A stretch of 64,000 bases of DNA. Source: Micromonospora sp. WMMD1102 (GTDB taxonomy: Bacteria; Actinomycetota; Actinomycetes; Mycobacteriales; Micromonosporaceae). The notes under the pieces are model-generated. The model was not told the DNA's origin. It ran no database searches and was given only the letters and a program-made list of their open reading frames with translations. Made by a program: the position numbers and the translations under genes. Every line of letters starts with the position of its first letter. The first letter of the stretch is position 1. Below are positions 1 to 9,860 of this stretch, one piece after another. The stretch spans positions 1,798,001-1,862,000 of the forward strand of contig NZ_JARUBN010000001.1 of the NCBI RefSeq assembly GCF_029626265.1, written 5' to 3'.

Positions 1-119
1 GGTGCGGGGGTACGGTGCTGGCAGTCGCACCAGTTGCGGCCCCGGCACTCGTCGTGTCTGTCGTCCCGGCAGGCTCGGCAGATCATGCCGGTAAGCCTAT
101 GCCGAGAGGGTGGGAGACG

Positions 120-665
120 ATGCGCCGTCAGATCTTCCAGCTCAAGGTGTCGCTCGCCGACGTCACACCGCCGGTCTGGCGGCGGGTGCTGGTGCCGGGC
201 GGCTACACCCTGGACCGGGTGCACCGGGTGTTCCAGTCCGTACTGGGCTGGCAGAACTGCCACCTGCACTCGTTCGACATCGACGGTGCCCAGTACGGCG
301 TACCGGACCCCGAGGGGGAGTTGACGCTCCGGGACGAGCTGGACACCCGGCTGGACGCGGTGGCGACCAAGGGCGGACGGTTCCTCTACACCTACGACTT
401 CGGCGACTGGTGGGAACACGACGTGACCGTCGAGGACGTCTTCGGCGCCGACCCGGAGGAGCGCTATCCGGTCTGTTCCGCCGGCGAGGGGGCCTGCCCG
501 CCCGAGGACGTCGGCGGCCCGTTCGGCTACCGGCAGTTCCTCGCCGCGATGGCCGACCCGGGGCATCCGGAGCACGACTCGTTGCGGGCCTGGCTCGGCC
601 GGCCCTTCGAGCCGTCGAGTTTCGACCCCGGCCGGGCCAGCACCCTGGCCCGCTGGCTCAGCTGA
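120..665 (+). CDS. Plasmid pRiA4b ORF-3-like protein
   Basis: A 181-residue cytosolic protein. The stretch from about residue 3 onward (IFQLKVSLADVTPPVWRRV, then VHRVFQSVLGWQNCHLHSF and YTYDFGDWWEH) is the signature of the pRiA4b ORF-3 family, a common bacterial fold of unknown biochemical role that is sometimes carried as a passenger gene of mobile elements. I start it at ATG 120 because GAGAGGG at 104-110 sits nine bases upstream and the family homology begins immediately; in-frame ATGs at 15 and 99 would only add a low-complexity leader. No neighbour points to a function. Confident about the family, not about the role. Confidence 0.75.
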   Translation: MRRQIFQLKVSLADVTPPVWRRVLVPGGYTLDRVHRVFQSVLGWQNCHLHSFDIDGAQYGVPDPEGELTLRDELDTRLDAVATKGGRFLYTYDFGDWWEHDVTVEDVFGADPEERYPVCSAGEGACPPEDVGGPFGYRQFLAAMADPGHPEHDSLRAWLGRPFEPSSFDPGRASTLARWLS

Positions 666-889
666 CCCGGATCCGGGCCGGCACCGACGCTCCACCGCCA
701 CGTCGTTCCGCCGCTCCACAGTGAACTCCCGGACGCCCGGGACCGGGCCCCTTCTCGACGTCGGGTGCGGAACCCGTCCTGCGGCGGGGGCACCCGGGCC
801 GGTCTGGTTACCCGCCGGTCAGCTTCCGCGTTACCTCGGGGATAACGCCCGCTTTGCGGGTGAGTGACCCGGCGCCGACGGTAACGAAA

Positions 890-903
890 TGGGAACGCTC
901 CCA
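890..903. promoter_or_regulatory. CebR box 1 of the cellobiose operon
   Basis: TGGGAACGCTCCCA is a near-perfect palindrome differing by one base from TGGGAGCGCTCCCA, the operator of the cellobiose-sensing LacI-family repressor CebR in Streptomyces. It lies upstream of the probable -35 of the cebE promoter, and its centre is 53 bp from that of box 2, about five helical turns. Confidence 0.88.
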
Positions 904-911
904 GATGCCCA

Positions 912-940
912 TTGACACCCCCGAAACGTCCCGGCAATCT
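912..940 (+). promoter_or_regulatory. Probable cebE promoter
   Basis: TTGACA (912-917) and CAATCT (935-940) are separated by 17 bases, a plausible sigma-70-type promoter with a consensus -35 and a weak -10. It is bracketed by the two CebR boxes, so repressor on box 2 would cover the start of transcription. The transcript would have a leader of roughly 200 bases before cebE. The rest of 666-1157 shows no gene. Confidence 0.6.
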
Positions 941-942
941 CA

Positions 943-956
943 TGGGAGCGCTCCCG
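943..956. promoter_or_regulatory. CebR box 2 of the cellobiose operon
   Basis: TGGGAGCGCTCCCG matches the Streptomyces CebR consensus at 13 of 14 positions. It lies directly behind the probable -10 element, where bound repressor would block initiation. Confidence 0.92.
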
Positions 957-1157
957 AGGGTTGTGGCCCAAGCCACAGAAGCCACGTCGAGGCGTCGAAC
1001 CGAATCCCCAACGCACGGCGCCGAGCCATCAGCCCGGCGCCGCTCGGCGGGCGGACATACGCACCTTCCCGCACCGGGAAACGCACCAGCAGCACCGTCG
1101 GACACACGAAATCTCCGCCACCACAACACGAGTTAACCCACCTGAGAGGGGTCAGGG

Positions 1158-2468
1158 ATGAGCGTCATCAGGCGCCGGCTCCGCACCGTCGCGGTCGCCG
1201 CGCTCGCCGCGGGCGTGGCTCTCGGCAGCACGGCGTGCAGCAAGAGCGACAACGAGGGGTCCTCCGGCGAAGGGGGACAGGTCAAGCTGGTCCTGCAGAC
1301 CTTCCAGAACTTCGGCTACGACCAGGCGATCAAGGACTTCGAGGCCGCCAACCCGAACATCAAGGTCGAGCACCAGAAGATGGGCGAGCTGCGCGACTTC
1401 CAGCCGAAGCTGGTGCAGTGGCTCGCCGCGGGCAGCGGTGCCGGCGACGTGGTCGGGCTCGAAGAGGGTGTCCTGCTGGGTTACGTGCAGAACCACGACA
1501 AGTTCGCCAACCTGCTGGAACTCGGGGCCGACGAGCTGAAGTCCAGCTTCCCGGAGTGGAAGTGGAACAACGCCCTCACCCCGGACGGCAAGAAGCTGAT
1601 CGGGCTCGGCACCGACGTCGGCGGCCTGGCCATGTGCTACCGCAAGGACCTGTTCGAGCAGGCCGGTCTGCCGACCGACCGCGAGCAGGTCTCGCAGCGG
1701 ATCAGCACCTGGCAGGACTACATCGCGCTGGGCAAGGAGTTCAAGGCCAGCGGCAAGGTCAAGGCCGCCTGGCTGGACAGCGCCACCAGCCTGATGCAGC
1801 CGCACGTCATGCAGAACTCCGAGACGTTCTTCTTCGACAAGGACAACAAGTTCATCGGTGACACCAACCCGGTCGTCAAGCAGACCTGGGACATGGGCCT
1901 GCAGATGGCGGCCGACGGGCTGACCGCCAAGGCGCAGCGCTGGAGCGCCGACTGGGACGCCGCCTTCAAGAACTCGGCGTTCGCCACCATCCCCTGCCCG
2001 GCCTGGATGACCGAGGGCGTCATCGCGCAGCGGTCCGGCCCGGCGAACTCCGGCAAGTGGGACATCGCCAAGATCCCCGGCGGTGGCGGCAACTGGGGTG
2101 GCTCCTACCTCGCGGTGCCGGCGCAGACCAAGCACCCGAAGGAGGCGTACCAGCTGGCCAAGTACCTGACCAGCAAGGAGGGTCACCTGGCGGCGTTCAA
2201 GGAGGCCGGTGCGATGCCGTCGGACATCGCCGGCCTCGAGGACCCGGCCTTCAAGGACAAGAAGAGCGACTACTTCAGCGGCGCCCCGACCGGCCAGATC
2301 TTCGGCGAGAGCGTCAAGAACATGAAGCCGGTCTTCCTCGGTGCCAAGCACCAGCAGGTCTGGGAGACCATCGTCGAGCCGCAGATGCAGGCAGCCGAGC
2401 GCGGCCAGCTCAGCTCGGACGCCGCCTGGAAGAAGGCGATGGACGAGGCCAAGAAGGCGACCAGCTAG
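1158..2468 (+). CDS. cebE: Cellobiose-binding lipoprotein CebE
   Basis: Extracytoplasmic solute-binding lipoprotein of a CUT1 ABC importer, 436 residues. The N-terminus is a lipoprotein signal: basic start, hydrophobic core, and GSTAC with the acylated Cys at residue 27. The remainder is a family 1 binding protein (DYQAIKDFEAANPNIKV-like start, GGGGNWGGSYLAVP near the C-terminal third). GAGAGG upstream of ATG 1158 supports the start. The order cebE-cebF-cebG-bglC, followed by a LacI regulator and preceded by CebR boxes, is the cellobiose/cellotriose uptake operon known from Streptomyces, so cello-oligosaccharides are the expected ligands. No ATPase is encoded here; in Streptomyces the shared ATPase MsiK is encoded elsewhere. 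Confidence 0.92.
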   Translation: MSVIRRRLRTVAVAALAAGVALGSTACSKSDNEGSSGEGGQVKLVLQTFQNFGYDQAIKDFEAANPNIKVEHQKMGELRDFQPKLVQWLAAGSGAGDVVGLEEGVLLGYVQNHDKFANLLELGADELKSSFPEWKWNNALTPDGKKLIGLGTDVGGLAMCYRKDLFEQAGLPTDREQVSQRISTWQDYIALGKEFKASGKVKAAWLDSATSLMQPHVMQNSETFFFDKDNKFIGDTNPVVKQTWDMGLQMAADGLTAKAQRWSADWDAAFKNSAFATIPCPAWMTEGVIAQRSGPANSGKWDIAKIPGGGGNWGGSYLAVPAQTKHPKEAYQLAKYLTSKEGHLAAFKEAGAMPSDIAGLEDPAFKDKKSDYFSGAPTGQIFGESVKNMKPVFLGAKHQQVWETIVEPQMQAAERGQLSSDAAWKKAMDEAKKATS

Positions 2469-2595
2469 TCGACCGGTGACCTGCCGTGCCCACGGGTGAG
2501 CAGCCCGTGGGCCCGGCGCGGTGCCCACACCCGCGCTGGGTGTGGGCACCGCCGCGAGGTCACCGGCCGGTCCACCTCCCCGGAAGGACCCCGCA

Positions 2596-3579
2596 ATGAG
2601 CACTGCTGTCGGCGCGGCAACACCACGGCACGCTGCCACGCCACCCACCCCGGAACCGTCGCACCGCCGGCGGTCGTACCGCCTCGGTCGCTGGGACATC
2701 AAGTACTCGCCGTACCTCTACGTCGCACCGTTCTTCATCCTCTTCGGGATCTTCGGCCTCTTCCCGGTCCTCTACACGGTCTACGTCTCCCTCTTCGAGT
2801 ACGACCTGCTCAGCGGCAGCAAGGAGTACGTCGGGCTGGAGAACTACCGGGTCCTGATGGACGACTCCCAGTTCTGGAACGCCGCCTACAACACGTTCGG
2901 CATGTTCGTGCTCAGCACCGTGCCGCAGCTCGTGGTGGCGCTGATGCTGGCCAACCTGCTGAACCGGCAGATGCGGGCCCGCACGCTGTTCCGGATGGGC
3001 ATCCTGATCCCCAACATCACCTCGGTGGCCGCCGTCGGCATCATCTTCGCGCTGATCTTCGCCGACCGGTACGGCCTGGTGAACTGGCTGCTCGGCACCG
3101 TCGGCTTCGACCCGGTCGCCTGGCGGGACAGCCGCTACGCCTCCTGGTTCGCGGTCGCCTTCATGGTCGACTGGCGGTGGACCGGCTACAACGCCCTGAT
3201 CTACCTGGGTGCGATGCAGGCCATCCCGAAGGACCTCTACGAGTCGGCTGCCCTGGACGGCGCCTCCAGCTGGCGGCAGTTCTGGAAGATCACCGTCCCG
3301 CTGATCCGGCCCACCATCCTCTTCACGATCATCATCTCCACCATCGGCGGCCTGCAGATCTTCACCGAGCCCCTGATGTACGGCTTCGGCATGATCCGGG
3401 GCGGCGCCTCCAACGAGTTCCAGACCCTGGCGATGTACATCTACGAGCGCACCTTCACCGGCAACTTCGAGTACGGCTCCGGTGCCGCGATGTCCTGGCT
3501 GCTCTTCCTGATGATCGTCATCTTCGCGCTGATCAACTTCGCGATGGTCCGCCGCTCGGTCAAGGGGGAGCAGAAGTGA
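2596..3579 (+). CDS. cebF: Cellobiose ABC permease CebF
   Basis: MalF-type inner-membrane permease of 327 residues, first of the two subunits forming the cello-oligosaccharide channel. Six hydrophobic segments are visible, starting with [20 protein letters not shown]. The EAA loop that docks the ATPase is [21 protein letters not shown] chose ATG 2596 because GGAAGGA at 2582-2588 precedes it at the right distance; an in-frame GTG at 2521 would add 25 residues unlike a permease N-terminus. The gene lies 127 bases after cebE and overlaps cebG by four bases (GTGA), suggesting translational coupling. Confidence 0.92.
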   Translation: MSTAVGAATPRHAATPPTPEPSHRRRSYRLGRWDIKYSPYLYVAPFFILFGIFGLFPVLYTVYVSLFEYDLLSGSKEYVGLENYRVLMDDSQFWNAAYNTFGMFVLSTVPQLVVALMLANLLNRQMRARTLFRMGILIPNITSVAAVGIIFALIFADRYGLVNWLLGTVGFDPVAWRDSRYASWFAVAFMVDWRWTGYNALIYLGAMQAIPKDLYESAALDGASSWRQFWKITVPLIRPTILFTIIISTIGGLQIFTEPLMYGFGMIRGGASNEFQTLAMYIYERTFTGNFEYGSGAAMSWLLFLMIVIFALINFAMVRRSVKGEQK

Positions 3580-4484
3580 CCACCATCCAGACCCTGCCCC
3601 GGACGGTGACCCCCGCCCCGGCACCGGCCCGTCGCCGTCGCCGCCGTGGGGCGCCCGGTGCCCAGCTCTGGCAGGCCAGCCCGCTGACCTACCTCGCGCT
3701 GATCATCGGCTCGGTGCTCTCGATCTTCCCGATCGTCTGGTCGTTCATCATCGCATCCCGGGACAACGGCGCGGTCTACGAGATGCCGCCGACCCCGGGC
3801 GGCAAGCTCTTCGAGAACATCGACCGGATGCTGGCCAACGAGGACGCCTCGTTCGTCTACGGTCTGATCAACTCGGCGGTGGTCTCCTCCGTGGTGACCA
3901 TCTCGGTGATCTTCTTCTCCACCCTGGCCGGCTTCGCCTTCGCCAAGCTCAAGTTCCGGGGCAGCAACGCCCTGCTGCTGGTGATCATCCTGACCATGAT
4001 GGTGCCGACCCAGCTCGGCATCATCCCGCTCTACCTGATGATGGTGGAGCTGGGCTGGACCGGCACCCTCCAGGCGGTCATCGTGCCGTTCCTGGTGCAG
4101 GGCTTCGGGGTCTTCATGATGCGCCAGTACGCGATGTCGGCGATCAGCGACGAACTGATCGAGGCCGCCCGGCTCGACGGCTGCTCCACCTGGCGGGTCT
4201 ACTGGAACGTCGTCCTGCCGGCGCTGCGCCCGGCGGCGGCCGTACTCGGCCTGCTGACCTTCATGCAGACCTGGAACGAGTTCCTCTGGCCGTTCGTCGT
4301 GCTCACCCCCGACACGCCGACCGTGCAGTACTCGCTGAAGATCCTTTCGTCGGGCCCGTACCAGACGGATTATGTAGCCCTGTTCGCCGGTACCGCGCTG
4401 GCGACCCTGCCGCTGCTGATCGTGTTCATCATCTTCGGCCGCCAGATCATCGGCGGCATCATGGAAGGCGCCGTCAAGTCGTGA
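3576..4484 (+). CDS. cebG: Cellobiose ABC permease CebG
   Basis: MalG-type permease, 302 residues, partner of CebF. A Pro/Arg-rich cytoplasmic N-terminus is followed by six hydrophobic segments; the ATPase-docking EAA motif reads [20 protein letters not shown]. The start is GTG 3576, overlapping the cebF stop by four bases, with GGGGGAG just upstream. The stop in turn overlaps the GTG of the glucosidase gene by four bases, so cebF, cebG and bglC are probably translated as a coupled unit. Confidence 0.92.
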   Translation: MTTIQTLPRTVTPAPAPARRRRRRGAPGAQLWQASPLTYLALIIGSVLSIFPIVWSFIIASRDNGAVYEMPPTPGGKLFENIDRMLANEDASFVYGLINSAVVSSVVTISVIFFSTLAGFAFAKLKFRGSNALLLVIILTMMVPTQLGIIPLYLMMVELGWTGTLQAVIVPFLVQGFGVFMMRQYAMSAISDELIEAARLDGCSTWRVYWNVVLPALRPAAAVLGLLTFMQTWNEFLWPFVVLTPDTPTVQYSLKILSSGPYQTDYVALFAGTALATLPLLIVFIIFGRQIIGGIMEGAVKS

Positions 4485-5914
4485 GCAACTCCGCGAGCCC
4501 ACAGTCCACGCAACTGCTCGAGGGAGGCGGAGCCGCGGACTTCCCCGCCGGCTTCGTCTGGGGCGCGGCGACCGCGGCGTACCAGATCGAGGGGGCGGTG
4601 CACGAGGGCGGTCGAAGCGCATCGATCTGGGACACCTTCAGCCACACCCCCGGCCGGGTCCTGCACGGGCACACCGGTGACGTCGCCTGCGACCACTACC
4701 ACCGCTACCGCGACGACGTGAAGCTGATGGCCGAGCTGGGGCTGAAGGCGTACCGGCTCTCGGTCGCCTGGCCCCGGATCCAGCCCGACGGGCACGGGTC
4801 CGGCAACGCCGAGGGGCTGGACTTCTACCGGCGGCTCACCGACGAGCTGCTGGAGCACGGCATCGAGCCGTGGATCACGCTCTACCACTGGGACCTGCCG
4901 CAGGCGATCGAGGATGCCGGCGGCTGGCCGAACCGGGACACCGCCGCCCGGTTCGCCGAGTACGCCGAGCTGACCGTCGCCGCCCTCGGCGACCGGGTCC
5001 GGCACTGGATCACCCTGAACGAGCCCTGGTGCTCGGCCTTCCTCGGCTACGGCTCCGGCGTGCACGCGCCGGGGCGGACCAACCCGAGGGAGGCGGTCCG
5101 GGCGGCGCACCACCTGATGCTCGGGCACGGCCTGGCCACCCAGGCCATCCGGGCGGCCCGGCCGGAGGCCGAGGTCGGGGTGACCCTCAACCTGTACGCG
5201 GTCTCCCCGCAGACCTCCTCGGCCGGTGACGCCGACGCGGCCCGCCGGATCGACGGGCTGGCCAACCGGATCTTCCTGGACCCGGTGCTGCGCGGCAGCT
5301 ACCCGACCGACGTGATCGCCGACCTGGCCTCGGTGACCGACTTCGGGCACGTCCGGGAGGGCGACCTTGCGACCATCTCCACCCCGATGTCGTTCCTCGG
5401 CATCAACTACTACAGCCGGCACGTGGTCGCCGCCCCGATCGAGGGCGTCGAGCCGGAGCCGTACTGGCGGGCCCCGTCGACCTGGCCCGGCAGCGAGCAG
5501 GTCCGGTTCGTCACCCGGGGTGTGCCGGTGACCGACATGGACTGGGAGATCGACGCCCCCGGGCTGGTCGAGACCCTGGAGCGGGTGCACCGGGAATATC
5601 CGGAACTGCCGCTCTACATCACCGAGAACGGTTCCGCGTTCGTCGACGAGGTGGTGGACGACCGGATCGACGACGTCGACCGGCTCGGCTACTTCGACGC
5701 GCACCTGCGGGCCTGTCACGCGGCGATCAGCGCGGGGGTGCCGCTGCGCGGCTACTTCGCCTGGTCACTGCTTGACAACTACGAGTGGGCGTGGGGTTAC
5801 ACCAAGCGCTTCGGCATGGTCTACGTCGACTACGACAGCCAGCGCCGGATACCCAAGTCGAGCGCCAGGTGGTACTCGGAGGTCGTCCGACGTAACGGTT
5901 TGGCCGCACAATGA
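4481..5914 (+). CDS. bglC: Cytosolic GH1 beta-glucosidase
   Basis: Family 1 glycoside hydrolase, 477 residues, no signal peptide, so it hydrolyses imported cellobiose and short cellodextrins to glucose in the cytoplasm. The acid/base Glu is residue 181 in TLNEPW and the nucleophile is Glu 382 in YITENGS, the two retaining-mechanism hallmarks of GH1. The C-terminal [17 protein letters not shown], which lines the glucose subsite, is intact. It follows cebG with a four-base overlap, as in the Streptomyces cebEFG-bglC operon, where this enzyme also sets the level of the CebR inducer cellobiose. Length is normal for the family. Confidence 0.93.
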   Translation: MSNSASPQSTQLLEGGGAADFPAGFVWGAATAAYQIEGAVHEGGRSASIWDTFSHTPGRVLHGHTGDVACDHYHRYRDDVKLMAELGLKAYRLSVAWPRIQPDGHGSGNAEGLDFYRRLTDELLEHGIEPWITLYHWDLPQAIEDAGGWPNRDTAARFAEYAELTVAALGDRVRHWITLNEPWCSAFLGYGSGVHAPGRTNPREAVRAAHHLMLGHGLATQAIRAARPEAEVGVTLNLYAVSPQTSSAGDADAARRIDGLANRIFLDPVLRGSYPTDVIADLASVTDFGHVREGDLATISTPMSFLGINYYSRHVVAAPIEGVEPEPYWRAPSTWPGSEQVRFVTRGVPVTDMDWEIDAPGLVETLERVHREYPELPLYITENGSAFVDEVVDDRIDDVDRLGYFDAHLRACHAAISAGVPLRGYFAWSLLDNYEWAWGYTKRFGMVYVDYDSQRRIPKSSARWYSEVVRRNGLAAQ

Positions 5915-6030
5915 ACCTTCGACCTCTGCTCGCGGTCCGGCATGCCCCCGAGTGAAGGTCGGGACGCAGGCGAGGCGCTGTCCAGGCCGAAGAGGGTTCA
6001 ATAGGCGTGGTCAGCCAGTATTGGGGGTGC

Positions 6031-6061
6031 CCGGCACCGATCCGCAGCGGGTCGGTGCCGG
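6031..6061 (+). terminator. Hairpin between bglC and cebR
   Basis: A perfect 10-bp inverted repeat (CCGGCACCGA at 6031-6040, TCGGTGCCGG at 6052-6061) with an 11-base loop lies 26 bases before the cebR start. No U-tract follows. It could end part of the ceb transcripts or act in the cebR leader. No CebR box is visible in 5915-6086. Confidence 0.45.
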
Positions 6062-6086
6062 ACATCCGACGTCGGAGGGACAGACG

Positions 6087-7130
6087 ATGACAACCCAGCG
6101 CACCCGCTCGCTCGGGCGGCCCACCCTGGACGCGGTCGCCGCCCGCGCCGGAGTGGGGCGGGGCACCGTGTCCCGCGTCGTCAACGGATCACCACAGGTG
6201 AGCCCGGAGGCCCGGGCGGCGGTGCAGCGGGCCATCGCCGAGCTGGGCTACGTGCCGAACCGGGCGGCCCGGGCCCTGGTCACCCAGCGGACCGACTCGG
6301 TGGCCCTGGTGGTCTCCGAGTCGGAGGAGCGGGTCTTCGGCGAGCCGTTCTTCGCCGGCATCGTGCGCGGGATCAGCTCCGCACTGCTGGAGACCCCGAT
6401 GCAGCTCTGGCTGGCGATGGCACAGTCGCCGGCCGAGCGGGAACGGGTCGAGCACCACCTGACCAACCAGCACGTCGACGGCGTGCTGCTGCTCTCGCTG
6501 CACGACGCCGACCCGCTGCCCACCCTGCTGGAACAGCGCGAGCTGCCGACCGTGCTCGGCGGCCGGCCGGCCCGGATGCTCGGCGACCCCTCCGGGGCGT
6601 ACTTCGTCGACGTGGACAACGCCGGTGGCGCCCGGCAGGCGGTCGAATACCTCGTCGGGCAGGGCCGCAAGCGGGTGGCGACGATCGCCGGCCCGCAGGA
6701 CATGGGCGTCGGCGTGGCCCGGCTGACCGGCTACCGGGAGGCGGTACGCGACAGCGGCGGGCTGGTCAGCGAGGGCATGATCGCGTACGGCGACTTCAGC
6801 GAGACAAGTGGCGCGGCGGCGATGCGCCGGCTGCTGGACAGCTGCCCCGAACTCGACGCGGTCTTCGTCGCCTCCGACCTGATGGCCTGCGGGGCGCTGC
6901 GGGCGCTGCGCGAGGCGGGCCGGCGGGTCCCCGAGGACGTGGCGGTGGTCGGCTTCGAGGACGCCCCGATCGCCCGGCAGACCGAGCCGCCGCTTACCAC
7001 CGTCTTCCAGCCGATGGAGGAGATGGGGCGGCAGATGGCCCGGTTGCTCGTCTCGCGGATCCGTCGGGAGGAGCGCGACGTGCCCTACGTGCTGCTCGAC
7101 ACCCATCTGGTGCACCGCCAGTCCGGCTGA
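6087..7130 (+). CDS. cebR: LacI-family cellobiose repressor CebR
   Basis: LacI/GalR transcription factor, 347 residues. The N-terminal HTH reads TLDAVAARAGVGRGTVSRVV and is followed by the hinge helix (YVPNRAARALVTQRTDS) and a periplasmic-binding-protein-like effector domain with the usual end VVGFEDAPIARQTEPPLTTV. The start at ATG 6087 is preceded by GGAGGGA at 6074-6080. Position directly after cebEFG-bglC and the CebR boxes in this window make it the cellobiose-responsive repressor; in Streptomyces, cellobiose or cellotriose releases CebR from DNA. Likely targets here are the ceb operon and the GH9 gene at 12689. Confidence 0.92.
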   Translation: MTTQRTRSLGRPTLDAVAARAGVGRGTVSRVVNGSPQVSPEARAAVQRAIAELGYVPNRAARALVTQRTDSVALVVSESEERVFGEPFFAGIVRGISSALLETPMQLWLAMAQSPAERERVEHHLTNQHVDGVLLLSLHDADPLPTLLEQRELPTVLGGRPARMLGDPSGAYFVDVDNAGGARQAVEYLVGQGRKRVATIAGPQDMGVGVARLTGYREAVRDSGGLVSEGMIAYGDFSETSGAAAMRRLLDSCPELDAVFVASDLMACGALRALREAGRRVPEDVAVVGFEDAPIARQTEPPLTTVFQPMEEMGRQMARLLVSRIRREERDVPYVLLDTHLVHRQSG

Positions 7131-7247
7131 ACCCGGCCGGCCGCACCGGTCGCCGCTCCGGCCGGGCGGCGTCGTGGCTCTGTCCCCCGGGTAGCGGTGG
7201 TCCGGCCAGCTGACATCCTGGCCGTGCGCCCCGGGCGGCGCGGCGGC

Positions 7248-8474
7248 TCAGTCGCCGGTCCAGCGGCGCAGCTCGCGGCGGGCCAGCGCGGCCCGGTGCA
7301 CCTCGTCCGGGCCGTCGGCCAACCGGAGGGTACGGGCGCCGGCCCAGAGCGCGGCCAGCGGCGTGTCCTGGCTGACTCCGGCCCCGCCGTGCGCCTGGAT
7401 CGCCTTGTCGATCACCCACTCGGCCATCGCCGGAGTAGCGATCTTGATCGCCTGGATCTCGGTGTGCGCGCCCTTGTTGCCGACGGTGTCCATCAGCCAG
7501 GCGGTCTTCAGCACCAGCAGCCGGGCCTGCTCGATCCGCACCCGGGACTCGGCGATCCACTCCCGCACCACGCCCTGCTCGGCAAGCGGCCGGCCGAACG
7601 CGACCCGCTCGGCGGCCCGCCGGCAGAGCAGTTCGAGGGCGCGCTCGGCCATCCCGACCAGGCGCATGCAGTGGTGGATCCGGCCCGGACCGAGCCGCGC
7701 CTGTGCGATCGGGAAGCCGTCGCCGGGAGCACCGATCAGGTGGTCCGCCGGCACCCGTACGTCGTCGAAGCTCACCTCGGCGTGCCCGCCGTGTGCGCCG
7801 TCGGAGTAGCCGAAGACGGTCAGGCCCCGGTGCACCGTCACCCCCGGAGTGTCCCGGGGCACCAGCACCATGCTGTGCTGCCGGTGCCGGGGCGCCGACG
7901 GGTCGGTCCTGCCCAGCACCACGAAGATCCCGCAGCGCGGGTCCATCGCCCCGGTCGACCACCACTTCCGCCCGGTGACCACGTACCCGTCGCCGTCCGG
8001 CTCGATCCTCGTGGCGATGTTCGTCGCGTCCGAGGAGGCGACCTCCGGCTCGGTCATGCAGAACGCCGACCGCAGCTCGCCGTCGAGCAGCGGGCGCAGC
8101 CAGCGCTCCCGCTGCGCCGGGCTGCCGAAGTCGGCCAGCAGTTCCATGTTGCCGGTGTCCGGTGCGGCGCAGTTGAGCGCCTCCGGGGCCAGCTGCGGAC
8201 TGCGGCCGGTCAGTTCGGCCAGCGGAGCGTACTGGAGGTTGCCGAGCCCGGCGCCGTACTCCGGATGGGGCAGGAAGAGGTTCCACAGGCCCCGGCGCCG
8301 GGCCTCGGCCTGCAACTCCGCCATGACCGGCGGTCGGCTCCACCGGCCGGTTCCGCTCTCCGCGGCGGCGACCTGCTCGGCGTAGACCGGCTCGGCCGGC
8401 AGGATCCGGTCGGTCAGGAAGTCGTGCAGCGCCTCGTGCAGCTCGGCGGTGCGCGGATCGAACCCGAAGTCCAT
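7248..8474 (-). CDS. Acyl-CoA dehydrogenase, ACAD10/11 type
   Basis: FAD-dependent acyl-CoA dehydrogenase of 408 residues. The fold is evident in order: helical N-domain, beta-domain with FCMTEPEVASSDATN and GRKWWSTGAMDPRC, and C-terminal helical domain ending in IQAHGGAGVSQDTPLA and RLADGPDEVH. The GRKWWSTG and GAGVSQDTPLA variants are those of the ACAD10/11-like subgroup, whose members act on 4-hydroxy or long-chain acyl-CoAs after phosphorylation by a kinase-like domain. That partner is encoded immediately upstream on the same strand (8534-9655). GAGGAG precedes the start. The exact acyl substrate cannot be told. Confidence 0.87.
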   Translation of the reverse strand: MDFGFDPRTAELHEALHDFLTDRILPAEPVYAEQVAAAESGTGRWSRPPVMAELQAEARRRGLWNLFLPHPEYGAGLGNLQYAPLAELTGRSPQLAPEALNCAAPDTGNMELLADFGSPAQRERWLRPLLDGELRSAFCMTEPEVASSDATNIATRIEPDGDGYVVTGRKWWSTGAMDPRCGIFVVLGRTDPSAPRHRQHSMVLVPRDTPGVTVHRGLTVFGYSDGAHGGHAEVSFDDVRVPADHLIGAPGDGFPIAQARLGPGRIHHCMRLVGMAERALELLCRRAAERVAFGRPLAEQGVVREWIAESRVRIEQARLLVLKTAWLMDTVGNKGAHTEIQAIKIATPAMAEWVIDKAIQAHGGAGVSQDTPLAALWAGARTLRLADGPDEVHRAALARRELRRWTGD

Positions 8475-8533
8475 CGGTACTCCTCGGCAGGTGCGCTCGG
8501 CGGGATGTCCGGCGGTGTGGCGGCGGGGGCGGG

Positions 8534-9655
8534 TCAGTTCCGGCGGAAGGCGGTCAGGCCGTACGCGACCAGCGGGTGGACCAGGGCGCCGATCCGGTCG
8601 AACCCGTCGCCGACGGTCTGCCCCAGGGTGTGCCGGTAGTGGATGCCCTCGCAGATGACGGCGAGCTTGAAGCAGCCCAACGCCACGTGCCAGTCCAACG
8701 GGCCGACGTCGACGTCGCTGCGTGACGCGTACCGGTCGAGCAACTCGGCGCCGGAGGGGAAGCCGGCCCGCGGACCGAGCCCGTCCGCCACCGGGTTGCC
8801 CTCGGCCACCTCGGAGTTACCGAGCACCTCCCAGTACGTCAGCAGCAGCCCGAGGTCGGCGAGCGGGTCACCGAGGGTGGCCATCTCCCAGTCGAGTACC
8901 GCCCGGACCGCGACCGGCGGGCTCTCCGGGGCGTCGCCCGGTTCGGGACCGCACGCGGCGACCAGGTTGTCCAGCCGGTAGTCGCCGTGCACGATCCGCC
9001 CGGCGTTGGCGCCGTCCGGTGCGGTGGCGGCCAGCCGTCGGCGCAGCTCGTCGATGCCGGGCAGCGGCCGGCTGCGGGACCGGTCGAGCTGCCCGCCCCA
9101 GCGGCGTACCTGCCGGGCGAGGAAGCCCTCCGGGTGGCCGAAGTCGGCCAGCCCGACGGCGGCCGGGTCGACGGTGTGCAGCTCCGCCAGCACGTCCATC
9201 ATGACCAGCGCGAGCGCGCGGCGCTGCGCGGAGGTCAGCGGATCGGTCTGGTTGCGGCTGCGGAACACCACCCCGGGCACCCGCTCCATCAGGTAGAACG
9301 GCGCGCCGAGCACCGCTTCGTCGGCACAGTGCAGCAGGGCGGCCGGGACCGGCACGCCGGTCGGGGCGAGCGCGGAGATCACCCGGAACTCCCGGCCCAT
9401 GTCGTGCGCGGTGGCCAGTACGTGTCCCAGCGGCGGCCGGCGCAGCACGAACTCGCGGTCGCCGGACCGGACCAGGTAGGTGAGGTTGGACCGGCCGCCG
9501 GCGAGCACTTCCGCCCGGAGCGGGCCGGCCAGCAGGTCGGGGCGGTGTGCCGCGAGATGCCCGGCCAGCCGGTCGAGGTCGAGCCCGGACGGAGCGGGTG
9601 GTTCCGGCCGGACGGCGGTGGCCGGCGGATCGGTCATCCGGACAGTTGATGACAT
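8534..9655 (-). CDS. APH-type phosphotransferase, ACAD10/11 partner
   Basis: Aminoglycoside-phosphotransferase-like kinase of about 373 residues. Visible landmarks are the nucleotide-binding start (GRSNLTYLVRSGDREFVLRRP), the catalytic Brenner motif IVHGDYRLDNLV and the metal-binding VLDWEMATLGDPLADLG. In human ACAD10/11 the same kinase fold is fused N-terminally to the dehydrogenase and phosphorylates 4-hydroxyacyl-CoA; here it is a separate gene 59 bases upstream of the dehydrogenase. The start is uncertain: ATG 9655 or ATG 9637, neither with a clear ribosome-binding site. Confidence 0.85.
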   Translation of the reverse strand: MSSTVRMTDPPATAVRPEPPAPSGLDLDRLAGHLAAHRPDLLAGPLRAEVLAGGRSNLTYLVRSGDREFVLRRPPLGHVLATAHDMGREFRVISALAPTGVPVPAALLHCADEAVLGAPFYLMERVPGVVFRSRNQTDPLTSAQRRALALVMMDVLAELHTVDPAAVGLADFGHPEGFLARQVRRWGGQLDRSRSRPLPGIDELRRRLAATAPDGANAGRIVHGDYRLDNLVAACGPEPGDAPESPPVAVRAVLDWEMATLGDPLADLGLLLTYWEVLGNSEVAEGNPVADGLGPRAGFPSGAELLDRYASRSDVDVGPLDWHVALGCFKLAVICEGIHYRHTLGQTVGDGFDRIGALVHPLVAYGLTAFRRN

Positions 9656-9860
9656 CTTCGGCCGTCCGGTCAAGCCCTGCCGGGGGAGACCGGCCGAGCC
9701 GGCTGGCTCGCGCGCCGGCGCGCACCGTACGTCTCCGGGGTGAACACGGGTTGTTGCGGTGGGGACATGGCACGGCAACAGGGGCGAAATGGTCATCGGG
9801 CAGCCTGGTTGACAGTTCGCCGGCGGAACGCGCGCCGGTCCGCCGACGGAGGGGACGGAC

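Noticed and set aside
1152..2702. Long minus-strand open frame opposite cebE
   Set aside because: Covers the well-supported cebE gene and reads as biased low-complexity sequence.
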